From positions 2,728,001-2,792,000 of the forward strand of contig JARWIR010000062.1 in the NCBI GenBank assembly GCA_029959085.1: a DNA stretch of 64,000 nucleotides. The letters run 5' to 3'. Under the pieces are notes generated by a model. That model had not been told where the DNA came from. It ran no database searches and saw only the letters and a program-made list of their open reading frames with translations. Below are positions 53,841 through 64,000 of the stretch, piece by piece (the first letter of the stretch is position 1; each line of letters starts with the position of its first letter). The position numbers and the translations under genes were made by a program. This DNA is from Nemophila menziesii. Lineage: Eukaryota > Streptophyta > Magnoliopsida > Boraginales > Hydrophyllaceae.

Positions 53841-55406
53841 TGGTCGCTCCTAGAGTGTGAGATAAATCAACACTAAATAGGAGGAGCAACTAACCGGAAG
53901 TATACGGGCCGTTCCAAGTAATAGATAAGTAAAAACAGGATTGTCGTCTCCACAAGGATTGGGAGGGAAGCTTAATATGTTTATATGAGAAGTAGAATTA
54001 ATTGCAGAAATAAATAAGGATAAAGATATTTGTTTTGGTTTTTGATTTAACAAATTACCGATGCAAGAATAAGAATTGAACTAATAAGTAAAGTTAAATT
54101 AAACTAAAGAATATTATGCAAATATGAGAGATATACTTGAGCCTTGCTATCTAATCACCCAAGTAAACATATTTAATGCTTTAATTTAAGGGTAAAATTG
54201 ATATTTTATATTAGTCGGGACTCTATTATCCTCCTTGCTCCCGTTAGGGTAGACTTAGGAGGCTATCTTATGGTAGCATTGACCCCGTCAGGGAGACTAT
54301 AAGCTACTTTCAGATGTTTAAGCAATTTACCCAATTGGCTATGCAGTTAGTCAAGGCCGTCAGGCTCAATAATGAATACCACGCGTCTATTATCTAGTTC
54401 TGTAATTAAACCCCCCCTCCCCTTCCGGATAATCGCCGCCACTAGCGAATAGCCTAATTACTAAAACCTACCTTTAATTCGCGCCTTAGATAAAAATAGT
54501 AAACAAGATCAAGATAATAGTAAATATCAAAATGTGGGATTTAAATTAAATTTAGAAAATCCCAAATTCGAAAGACACTAAATTGATTAAACTAGGGTTC
54601 AACCCATATCGCGATTCTCAAATATTTAATGTTCAGCTCATAATAGAAATAAAATTAGAAAATAATTAAAAGAATACATAATTCCTAAAACATGAATAAA
54701 ATTGAAGATAACCTAATTGGAATAATTGGGCTTATTGTGGAGGAAGAAAGACCTCTCCACCTTCTGCCTTTTGCTTCCAAGCGCTTCTGACTTCTCCTCT
54801 TTAAGAAATTTAGTAAAATATGTAGCGTTATTAATTAGGAGGTCTAAAAAGTCTTATATAGAGCTGAAAAATGGATTAGGCCCACCTTTGGCTTAATTAA
54901 ATAATTAAGGGCCCAAAATTGTTTTATTATTCCCACACTGTTGTACATCACCCCAGTAAAACAAGTGTAACTTACTCATCGTAAGTCCAACTCACCTGAT
55001 AACACTTCTCAAATTTTGCTAACTCAGAGGCACATCTTTTTCATTTGAACCGCCAAGTCAGATTCTGCACCGTTTAGGCTCGGGAAGGGCTAGAAGTGAC
55101 GACCTTCTAGTTTCCAATGCTCCTCCACCTTCTCTAATTTTTTGCTCATTGAACACTTCTATTTGATCTTGGACTTTAAACTTCACTTCTTCTCTTCATC
55201 TTAGTGCCTACTAGCAACCATGTACCTAAGAACATCACAATAAACAAGCAAATTAACGAACAAAAGCTCTAAAAGTAACAATATTTCAAATTCAAAAGAA
55301 GAAGTTGCATTATTGAAAAATTAAGAATATAAATCTACTAAGTCCAATTTCTACATAAAATAATGTCTCCTAAGGGTGTTTTTCTCTCACAAATAGGGAG
55401 ACATCA
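53841..55406 (-). mobile_element. Solo LTR K, 1566 bp, with 5-bp TSD
   Basis: Minus-strand start TGATGTCTCC at 55406, end GAGCGACCA at 53841, flanked by ACTTC at 53836-53840 and 55407-55411. No PBS or PPT adjoins it. The U3 start has the usual inverted repeat (GGAGACATTA). It contains AGTATACGGGCC near 53898 and TATATAAG near 54855. It is inserted in the LINE RT. Confidence 0.92.
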
Positions 55407-55411
55407 ACTTC

Positions 55412-55895
55412 CAATTTTTTTCACGCGACACAATGAATTTTTCTCTTATGTTGGTGTCCCACCGAATACTTTCCACAAGGCTAGCCATTTTTTTACATAG
55501 TGTCTTTGAAAATTCAAATTTGGCATTGCGTAACTTGGCACTGTATGAAGAACAAATTTGATAAGGATTACTTTTCCTGCATCAGATAAAAGATTTGATA
55601 TCCAAATTATGGGTTTTGTGAGTAGACAATCCTTGACGTAATTAAGATTCTCCAATTTTTTACTTTTGAAGTCAAGTGGAATACCCAAGTATTTGCAAAG
55701 AGAACTAGTTTTGTGAATATCAATAGAAGTACATACTTGATCCATAATCTCATTTGGAGTGCCTTTGCTGAAATAAATTGATGATTTTCCAAAATTGAGT
55801 TTCTATCTTGATGCTTCATACGATCGTCCTTACCATTGAGAGTATTGAAAAAAAGCACGTCATCCAAAAACATGAGATGGGTAAGTGTTGTCGTT
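55412..55895 (-). pseudogene. LINE reverse transcriptase fragment
   Basis: Frames 55873-55607 and 55745-55446. HLMFLDDVLFF matches the LINE catalytic box HLLFADDVLLF with Ala to Leu. CKYLGIPLDFKSKKLENLNY, ISNLLSDAGKVILIKFVLHT and VPSYAM match the conserved RT tail. Continuous with 53835 once LTR K is removed. A frameshift near 55650 inactivates it. The 5' part is lost at 55900. Confidence 0.82.
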
Positions 55896-55900
55896 CTAGG

Positions 55901-57427
55901 TGTGATATATTAATTTGGTAGAAATGAAGCTCGGACTACCCACAAGCGTATGGGTTGTTGTCAAGTAAAAATTGTGATAAGCTCAGGCTATCGTCCTCAA
56001 GGACTACTAACAGTGTAAATAAGTATGTTTTGAATGTAATGAAAGGTTGAGCTGCAAATGAAACAATAATAATTTAAGGGATTTTGTGTTTGGTTTGCAA
56101 ATAGAGGACTAAGTTGCAATTAAATAAAGATTAAACTAAAATGCAAATAACTAAAATGCTAAGAGAGTAAAAAGGTATGAAATGCAATGCTTGATCCTTG
56201 CGAGTGATCCTCCTACTTAATAATTATACTGTTAACGGTAACAGGGCGAATTGAATATTTCACATTAGTCGGGATTCAAATGCATCTAAAACCCCCGGGT
56301 GATCTTAGATCTCAACCTTACACATCTCAAGGTTTTGGGTTGGCTTAAGTCTCTGACCCTATTGACTACCTAGTGTGCAAGAATCGTCTGATTCAAGGCA
56401 CTAGGCATTTATATATCATGCCTAAAATTCCGACCCCTCGTCCGGGTGTTAGTAAAAAAATCTCAAACTACCTATATTTTATCAGGATATAAACAGGAAA
56501 CAAGTAAAAATATGATAAGCAATGAAATAATTAAATTTAATTTATTTCAATACACACTATCCCAAATATCCAAAACATGAATAAAAATTAATTAGGGTTC
56601 ATTCCCATTGCATGTTTTGAGCATACTATGTTTATATCATACTAAATAAATGATAATGAAATGGAAATAAAGATATAATCATGTTTAAAACATAAAATGG
56701 ACTCGAATTAACCAAAAATATAGATTATATAGGTTGTGGAATGGTAGAGAATGATAAAATTTGGGTGTAAACTCATCTTCCCTCTTCTCCAGACGCTTGG
56801 CTCCTTCTCTGATGAAGTAATTTGCTAAAAATTGAAGCTTACTGAAAATAGGATCTAAAATAAGCTTATATACTTGGTCCAAAAACCTTTTGGACCTAAT
56901 GGGCTCACTTAAGTGGTTTAAAATTGGCCAACCCGTTTTTTTCCATGTTGTCCCGGTTTGAGTCACGTTGACAAAACTGACATAACTTTCTCATCTCAAC
57001 TCCGAATTGACTTCCGTCACCTCTCATACGTCACTAACTCCGATATCTTTCCAAATAAAACGACATCAGATCCATAACTTACACCAATTAATTTTGGTGA
57101 CTGAAGCAATATGACGATGCACTTTTTCGGTAATTGCTCTAACTTGCCAAAAGTGACTTCTAGCTCTCTTTACGGTTTGGCTTGAGTTTGGACTTCAATT
57201 ATTGACTTCTCCTCATCTTATTGGACCATTGTATCAACCACATACCTAAAATTTACACACTTAACACACAATTAAATCACAAAAACACTATAAATAAAAT
57301 AATGTCCAAAAGAATGTAGAAAAGTAAGATATGAAAATATTAGGGAAAAATCCATCCCTTAGGTCCCATAAACCCTTAAAAATATGTATCGTGAGTAGAT
57401 TAATTTATCACAAAAGAGAAGACATCA
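55901..57427 (-). repeat. 3' LTR L of a minus-strand element (M)
   Basis: Minus-strand start TGATGTCTTC at 57427, next to a PPT on its right side, and end near 55901 (ATATATCACA). 1527 bp. The CGCTTGTGGGTAGTCC segment near 55945 replaces the usual CACTTGCGG box. Confidence 0.72.
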
Positions 57428-57850
57428 AGACCTCCAACTCAAAGTTTTTTCGTCTCTACAAAATAAACGAAAAGAAAACCAAAAGTAGCCTAAGTCCATA
57501 TAACTAAGGAAGAAAGGAGGGAATATAAAGATAATGAATAAACCTAAAGAAAATATTCTAACCAGTCTCTTATAGTGGGGTTCAATAAATAAAATATAAA
57601 TATTCGTAATATACAAACAATCCACATCTAACAAGTTCAAAAGTGGATTAATTTCGCAATGGAAGAAGGAGCGGTTCTCTCTTAGGTTGAACTGGAACTA
57701 TAGGGTGTTCATAGGTCTTCCCTAGTGGCTAATGGTCCATTTAGTTACTCTTTAATTGTTCAATCGTTACTTACCCAAATAGCTAGGAATCCTAAGGTCT
57801 CAAGGTTTAGCGTAGGTTTAAGGTAGAATGTGATAAATATTTAGAATAAT
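57428..57850 (-). other. PPT and 3' UTR remnant of element M
   Basis: Minus-strand GAGTTGGAGGTCT (57428-57440) is the PPT. The adjoining sequence (57660-57830) resembles the B 3' UTR at 7590-7740 (CCTAAGGTCTCAAGG against CACGAGGTCTTTACGG). Similarity ends at about 57850. Confidence 0.6.
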
Positions 57851-59700
57851 CAAGAATCAAATTTCAAAATTTCCAAAACCTTTTTACGAATTGGAGAAGG
57901 TAAGAACAAAAGATCTTTGGATGGGGATATTGATCGGGATGGAGCACACAAGGAGGTAAGTGAATATGAAGTTGGTGATACAAGAAGTTTACATACAAGA
58001 AAAGCACGATGTCAACGCGAGGCAACAAAGTGAATAAGAATATAAAGAGGATATAAATCAGACACGAGCTTCTTTTTTTTCCAGAGGGTAAGCTGAAATG
58101 CGTTAAGGACATTAAATAGTAAATGAGATAGGATCCAATTTTGGGAATTGATCATGCAAGGAAATAGCCTGAAGAGTATGTTATCCTTCTTTTCTACCAT
58201 ATTTCAGTACTTGCAATATATGTGTTAGTTTTTAATTTTATCAAGTCTGTTTCTAGTCGTGGGGACACAACTCAGTTTTTAGTTGGGGTGTGGGGATTCG
58301 TTGTCCCTCATCTCCATTTTATGTGTTTTATTGATTTTTAGGTAAAAATTAATTTTTTTTAGAGATGGAATGAGATATAGAATGTGTTTAATAGCCTAAA
58401 CGCATAAACATAGTGATTTAATGATAGTAAGTAATCTGTTTATGAGCTGGTTATTTTGTATGCTTAGAGTATGAACATGAAAACACACATTAATTGTAAA
58501 GAAAAGATTAGTAAGCAATGTGGTAGAAGTAAGCTTGATCTTAGGGCGCCTTGGGAGGTGTGTAGGTCGTGAGATCTGAGCTAGTTAATAAACACGTTTA
58601 ATGAACGTGCTAGAGGTGATAAAGTAACATAATTTCATAGTGGAGAAAGTGATTAAGGCGGTTCTTTGATAAGCCTTTGTTTCATTTTAGCCTTCTGTCC
58701 AAATATTATTTATATATATATCCGTCTCAACCACTTCTAGCCTTTCTAAAGCCTTTTTATTAGCCACATTATAAGTCATACCCCTTATATTATAGGACTT
58801 CCATATGACCCGCACTCGAATCACGATGCTTAGACAATTGTTAGAGCTTGAGTTGGGGGTGGTGAGTTTGATTTATGGGGAACACTTGGGTGGGTTTTTT
58901 AGCTTATGTAATTTTGCTTTTGATGATGATTCACTTGTTATTATATTGTAAACCTTTTTCGGGGTAAAAGAAAAAGAAAAAAAGTATTGAAAAAAAGAAA
59001 AATGATGAAAGAAGTAGCATGACATCTCACATCAAAAGAGTCATAGCTAACTTACAAAAGTAAAATAATGAAAAGGATTTTATAAATTGGACCGGCAAAT
59101 GGAATTTTTATGTGATTATCTTGATGCTTTATATTGGGTTATTCTGGATACGAATTAAGTGCATAAAATTTTGGGTTGAGCTAGAACATCTTATAAGAGT
59201 AACTCAAGCTCTACGGTGATTCGTGGATGGCTAGTGAGGAGAGAGCCAAAAGCTTACTCGATATTATCCAAATATATGATCATACCGTCCCTAAGCCTAA
59301 CATTACAAACTTAAAGACCTTATGATTATTTGCTATGTGATCTATGAGAAATTTAACCAATAGAGAGTAGTTATATGGATAATTGGAGTCTTTGTTAGGA
59401 TCTCAAACAATCTATAGCCTCCATATCTAACTAAGTTAAAGACCTCTCCTTCATGCATTGCAAAGCTAATCTAATCTTGAATTTAAACCATGTTAATTGT
59501 TTGTATCATAAGGTCATATAGATAATTTAGTTTGTAAATATTATTACATGAAATTTTCTAAGTAGTTGCTTTTGGATTATTAATCATATTCTTCTATCTT
59601 CTTCCCTTGTGCTTAATGAATTAAGTCAAATATTTTAGAGACTTCCCTATGTTCATATTTCTTATTGTATCGGGACGATACAACTTTGAGTTGGGGGTCT
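57851..59700 (+). other. Element N: end of ORF3 region and 3' UTR
   Basis: Plus-strand sequence collinear with F from about 34755. AATAGCCTGAAGAGTATGTT (58166) corresponds to F's ORF3 end. Then come a degenerate hairpin (58254-58273), GAGTTGGGGG near 58850, the 24-mer (59234-59257, one change), hairpin TTGTATCG-GGA-CGATACAA (59665-59683) and PPT GAGTTGGGGGTCT (59688-59700). No intact ORF3 is left. Confidence 0.7.
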
Positions 59701-61175
59701 TGATGTATCCATATTTATGATGAATTAATCTAGTTTAGAGACATCATTTTAGGTGTATTATGTTCTCACTTGAGGGATTTTCCCCTATTAATTCTTAGTT
59801 TCTTAATTGATGCCTTAATTTGAAAGTTTATTACTTTTAGAGAACTTTTGGTATAATTTGTGTGTTCAAATGTGAATATCTTAGGTATAATGAATATTTT
59901 AGATGCCAAATAAATGTTAAGTAGTTAAGGAAAGTATATCCAAGGTGAAATCAAAAGTTAAAGGAAAGAAAGCTAACTTAGGAAAGTGATAAAGCTGGTT
60001 GATGTCCAGCTGAGAAAACGTCTAGTATTTCAAATACTGTAGAAAATAGACAATGAATTTGAAGGAGCCCTTTGAGATTCAGAAAGGTCTTTGAATTTTG
60101 GTCGTTTTGATATAAAGATCACGAGATTTGGATATGTAACTGAGGGGTTATGAATTTTAAAAACTCCAAAGGTCAACCAGTCCTTATTATTAAGGAATAC
60201 GTGTTATAGTTGGATTTGGACTCCATAACTTGGAGAACACTCTAGATTCGACCTAACACCTATATATATGACTACCTACCTTTGTAAACATATCTTTGCA
60301 TTCATAACCTTCAATTTATACATCAGAGAGAAAGCAACTTGACCTAGAGAAGAAACAACGGACTTGAAGCATCACAACCTAAATTCTACATATCTCCTTC
60401 TCTATAATAAGGGTAATTAGCTATAGATCTATGGTTTAACCATATTTATAATATTTTATTCTTTAGATTTATTTATTAATTGTTTGGATTATTATTCTGT
60501 CAAAATCTTAGAATACTATTTTGTTGTTTTAATGATTTGAGCTTGGCGTATATTTGTATTTTGTGCTTTGACTTATTCCAGCCCTAGATCTGGCCAATCT
60601 TAGGGATGAACTTAGTATTTGTATTGTCACTCTAACGTGGTATTCAAGTATTACACCACATAATCGTCAAGTGTGTGGTAGTGATCCTGACAGACTTGCC
60701 TAACTAGATAGTCATTAAGGTTTGATTAAACCAACAATCTCTGCGCAAGGTCCCCTTACCCAAGTCCCTTTGGTAGTTTTGAGGTTGCCTTTTAAGCTAC
60801 CTTGGCGGGAGTTAGAAGGATTATAAAATTCCGGCTACATATATATAATCTCAATTCACCCTTAAGGTTAGAATAACAATTGAGTAATATAGTCTCATAC
60901 TAGTAACCCTAAATTATCTTATTTGCATTCTTATTTAAGTGATCACGCTAAACTAGTAGTTATCTTATTTCTATTTTAATATAAACATCTAAATTCATCT
61001 ATGCTATTATTGAATACAAGTTTGAGCTAACTACCTAAATCCCTAAGAACAAAATCTTTCTTATTTACTATTACCTACAAACGATCCATGCACTTGCAGA
61101 GAGCTTCTCGTGGTTCTCTAGGTGTGTGTTTATTTAACTTTAATTATTTGTTTATTTACGACACCTTTTCCACCA
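59701..61175 (+). repeat. 3' LTR of element N
   Basis: Starts TGATGTATCC right after the PPT and ends TTTTCCACCA at about 61175 (61178 is also possible). 1475 bp. No PBS follows, which confirms that it is a 3' LTR. It abuts the 3' UTR of minus-strand element O. Confidence 0.8.
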
Positions 61176-62228
61176 CCACGCACAATGAATAAATACGAAA
61201 TAAAACATCTACCCAGCTAATGTATCCCCTGATCATGTACACCCACCACCCAAAACTCAAGCTCCAAGACAACTAGTCCTAAGCATGTGATTCGAGAGTA
61301 GGTCATATGATCAAGTCCTAAGAACTAAAGGGTTTAGACTTATAACGTGTTTATCAAAGAAAGGGATATAAAGGCTAAAACGGAAGTAAGAAGGTTATTA
61401 CAATACAATACTGGTAAGCAAGCTAAAGGCAACAAATGGCTAACAAATAAATGCCTTAATCATCTTGCTAATTATTAGGGTTTGTTACTTTCTCACTTTT
61501 ACTTCATAAGTTAAGCAGGTTATTCACTAGTTCCAACCTCGCGTTTTACACACCACTCACAGGGTCCTGAGTTCAAACTTAACTTCAATGCGTTGCTCAT
61601 TAGTCCTTTTAATCCCCTATTAAATGTTTTCATGCAAATACACTATACAATTTGTCAAAAAGTTCAAGAATACATTATTTCCTATAATTGAATTGTTAAT
61701 ATTCTATGTTTAAAAGGCACATTCATTACATTCTTTACACTTATTCCTTATTAAAAAAATTAAATGTTATTAATTTTTGAAAAACAAGTAAAAAAAATTA
61801 TTTTTGAAAACAAGTAAAAACAAAACAGGAATGAGCACAACAAGTACCCCATCCCAACTCAATATCGAGACGTGTACACACGACTCGAAAAAGACTCAAA
61901 AAGAAATAAATTACTAATATACACTAACACAATTAAAAGAAATTAAGCAGAAGGGTTAGAAGTTGGTACGTGTCCCTAACACATCCTCTCAAATTCGCAA
62001 TCGAAAAAGATTTGGATGATCTATTCCAATGTTCTTATGGATTTTCTTGACGTCTTATTTGACGTTCAAATGGCTCAGGACACTACTATGCTGTATTTTC
62101 TCAATTTTCGATGATTTTCGCTTTCACGTTCATTTGAATTTGCTTGACATCTCAGATGATACTCACTTGGTTGGTGACACTGCTATGCTGTATCTTTTCT
62201 ATTTTCTCCGTCCTCTTAAACAGTGCCA
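61176..62228 (-). other. Element O 3' UTR
   Basis: Minus-strand GAGTTTTGGGTGGTGGG near 61245-61261 corresponds to the middle GAGTTTGGGG motif. The ORF3-end hairpin is at 61867-61886 with one mispair. A diverged tandem duplication of about 97 bp (GACACTACTATGCTGTAT near 62080, GACACTGCTATGCTGTAT near 62177) lies where ORF3 should be. The end of the element is missing at 61176. Confidence 0.55.
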
Positions 62229-62510
62229 CTACCCAATTTGGTATTTCAGGTTCAAATCTATCCATACCTTCTTTTGGAGTGGAGGAAGAAAGACGATCCT
62301 TCTTAGTTTGTTGTTTCTCTTTTTCTTCCTTTCACTTTTTTGTGCAGTCACTTTGGGTTTTTTCTTTTTCTTTTTCGGCGATTCGCGGATGTGGGTTGGT
62401 TGTTCCTTTGTTTTCCCAAGTGATTTCTTTGTCTTCTTCTTCGCTACCTGTGCACCTCCATCTTGAATTGAATTACATCCTTTATTTTTGTCAACTCTCT
62501 TCACCCACAA
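62229..62510 (-). pseudogene. Element O ORF3 N-terminal remnant
   Basis: Lys-rich frame (KKKTKKSLGKTKEQ ... SPKKKKKKPKV), equal in position and charge to the N-terminus of B ORF3. The aligned start codon reads TTG instead of ATG (GAGAGTTGACAAAA against GAGATGACTAAC in B), behind TTTGAGTTGTGGGTG. The conserved middle domain is absent. Confidence 0.5.
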
Positions 62511-62879
62511 CTCAAAGATCAGCCAAGTTTGAGATGAAGATTGGTATTCTTGGGTTGTAATGAGAAGGAGGATTGTAATAGATTTTGGATGTTGTCTTGT
62601 AAAGAATGAAACAGGATTGAAGTTTGTTTGAATGTTGAAGATTTTCTGATAAGCTTTAAGATTATTGGTGTTTATTGGTGCTATGGATTGGATTGAGTGT
62701 TGTTTATGTGATGGTGGAAGTTGGGTGAAGGATTGAATAGTGTTTTGGGTGGGTTGGTGGAAATTTTATTAAGTTCTAATGAAGTTTTGATGGATTTTGG
62801 AGGTGGGAAATCCGTCTGGGTGAAGAGGATGGAGGCTAGGTTATAGGGTTAGCATGTAAAAAACCCTAATATTTCTTAT

Positions 62880-63260
62880 CTCTTGTTTGAACGGCACCTG
62901 TGCGGTATACCACACGTCTGTTGCGGTGTACCACAACTCTCGTGTGATGAATTTTGTCACGACCTAGTTCGTGAATTTTTTGTCGCACGAAATCTTCTAA
63001 CCTCTCGAGCGTGGACACCCATTGTGGTGTACCGCGGCTTTCGCCATCTAAAGATCAAATGTTTATGTCTTCCTTAAACATGGTCTGCACTGCACAAGCT
63101 TCGCACAAGGGTATGGTATACCACAATGGGCTTGGTGTACCGCGAATTTATATTGATACAACTCCCATTTATATGACTTTTTCAAGCACTGACTGTCGTG
63201 TACACGGTATTGGTTACCGTGGTATACCGCATGGGGTGCAGTGCACCACAGACTGGTGCT
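62880..63260 (-). repeat. Palindrome-pair spacer of element O
   Basis: Motif GCGGTATACCRC. GGTATACC/GGTGTACC pairs: 62904 with 62925 (21 nt), 63115 with 63134 (19 nt), 63221 with an AGTGCACC copy at 63240 (19 nt). A single GGTGTACCGCGG lies near 63025. It lies between integrase and ORF3, as in B and D, with a third type of motif. Confidence 0.78.
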
Positions 63261-63449
63261 GACTACTCTTATTCCTTTGGTCACTTTCACCCCAAACTAA
63301 TTTTATACCTACCTACAAAACAAAATACTAGAATTACTTCTCTCATTACCTTTAATATACTCTTGTACACATAAGTAAAACACTAAATTTAATATTATAC
63401 ACTATAAAAGCAATAAACTAGACTACAAATGAGTTTTCACCCTTACTTG

Positions 63450-63487
63450 GCTTTTGTTTAACGTTATTAAGCTCGACGGGTTACCTC
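63450..63487 (-). promoter_or_regulatory. Post-pol conserved hairpin, element O copy
   Basis: Minus-strand GAGGTAACCCGTCGAGCTTA then ATAACGTTAAACAAAAGCC. One base in the stem differs from B. Confidence 0.65.
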
Positions 63488-63492
63488 GCGGG

Positions 63493-64000
63493 CTACTTGG
63501 CTCCATACCTCGTCTCTTTGAGGTACATGAGCTCTCCACGATTTGGATCCTCCTCATGAACGTTATCTTGTCTTGCAAGATAGATTTTCAACAGATGACC
63601 TTTCATTATATAGGTGTGTTGTTTGGTTGGGTGTTCAACCTCTATAGTTCCATGAGGCGTGACTTTAGTAATAATGAATGGAACAGACCACTTTGATCTC
63701 AACTTCCCCAGATAATTGATGAACTTGGAGTTGTACTTTAGGACTCTTTGCCTTACTTCACATGTTTTCTTTCGAATCCGCTTATCATGCCATTTTTTGG
63801 TTTTCTTGGCATTCTCATAAGCATGAAAGTATAAATCATCAAGTTCATTCAATTTCATCATTATTTTCTCTCTGGCCAATAGTGGGTCTAAGTCAACTCT
63901 TTTATCTCCCAATATTCTCTCAATTCAAGTTCAAGTCGTTAGTGGCAAGCCTTACCATACACCATTCGATACGGTGATTCACCTAAGGGCGTCTTGAAAG
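63493..64000 (-). pseudogene. Element O integrase C-terminal part, runs off the window
   Basis: Frame 63912-63493 with MKLNELDDLYFHAYENAK, KKWHDKRIR, YNSKFINYLGKLRSKW, PFIITKVTPHGTIEVEHP and a C-terminal GELMYLKET, matching the end of B integrase. Upstream, [19 protein letters not shown] (near 63990-63940) is in another frame with a stop between. It is part of an autonomous-type pol extending to the right of the window, inactive in this stretch. Confidence 0.88.

Noticed and set aside
55364..55406. Start of a full element at LTR K
   Set aside because: Both flanks are LINE sequence with a matching 5-bp TSD, so it is a solo LTR.
62029..62466. 145-codon plus-strand Phe/Leu-rich ORF resembling a membrane protein
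   Set aside because: Antisense of the Lys-rich ORF3 remnant and of the tandem duplication in element O; hydrophobicity comes from TTT/CTT runs.

Overview
This is a plant nuclear genome window, most likely from a eudicot; I cannot name the species. It is AT-rich and almost entirely made of Ty3/gypsy LTR retrotransposons of the Athila type, nested in one another, with hAT and Stowaway-like DNA transposons, two LINE insertions and only two short remnants that look like host genes. No tRNA, rRNA, CRISPR or bacterial-type operon is visible. The Athila assignment rests on a tRNA-Asp-type primer binding site, one RNase H domain, no chromodomain, and an extra ORF downstream of integrase.

Layout. 1-3300: a retroelement ORF on the minus strand (Q), split by a 1.8-kb hAT element with an 8-bp target duplication. 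3300-5777 and 18318-20845: a non-autonomous plus-strand element (A), cut in two by a complete 12.5-kb Athila-like element B (5778-18312, minus strand, 1561-bp LTRs, TSD GTAAC). 20846-27350: a decayed minus-strand relative (D) with a partial LTR (E). 27359-37784: a plus-strand non-autonomous element (F) carrying gag, protease and only the integrase C-terminus, with a nested solo LTR (G, TSD AGGAG). 37785-44741: two minus-strand relatives (I, J); the J LTR carries a Stowaway-like MITE. 44745-46900: gag and leader of a different Ty3/gypsy lineage (P). 46988-51700: the only non-LTR island, with a MITE, a LINE with 15-bp TSD, an 18-bp minisatellite, a possible inorganic pyrophosphatase exon and a WRN-exonuclease-like reading frame. 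52700-55900: a minus-strand LINE split by a solo LTR (K, TSD ACTTC). 55901-64000: three more LTR-element fragments (L/M, N, O), the last running off the end inside integrase.

How the parts relate. B has the full gag-protease-RT-RNase H-integrase frame, broken by two in-frame stops and an in-frame RT deletion, plus an intact downstream ORF3. F and J lack RT, RNase H and the integrase core but keep the integrase C-terminal fold; A and I are reduced further. All of them share one 3' region: a hairpin just after the pol stop, a spacer full of paired palindromes, ORF3, then a 3' UTR with conserved hairpins, a repeated GAGTTTGGGG-like tract, a near-invariant 24-mer and the polypurine tract.

The most interesting signal is that spacer. 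In every family here it holds inverted-repeat motifs in pairs about 19-23 nt apart. The motif differs from family to family (CCGGGTTCCCGG, GACCGGCATACCGGTC, GCGGTATACCGC, GGTGCACC, ATGCCGGC types), but the pairing and its place are constant. Three LTR-element boundaries in the window also fall inside such spacers. All alignments were made by eye.
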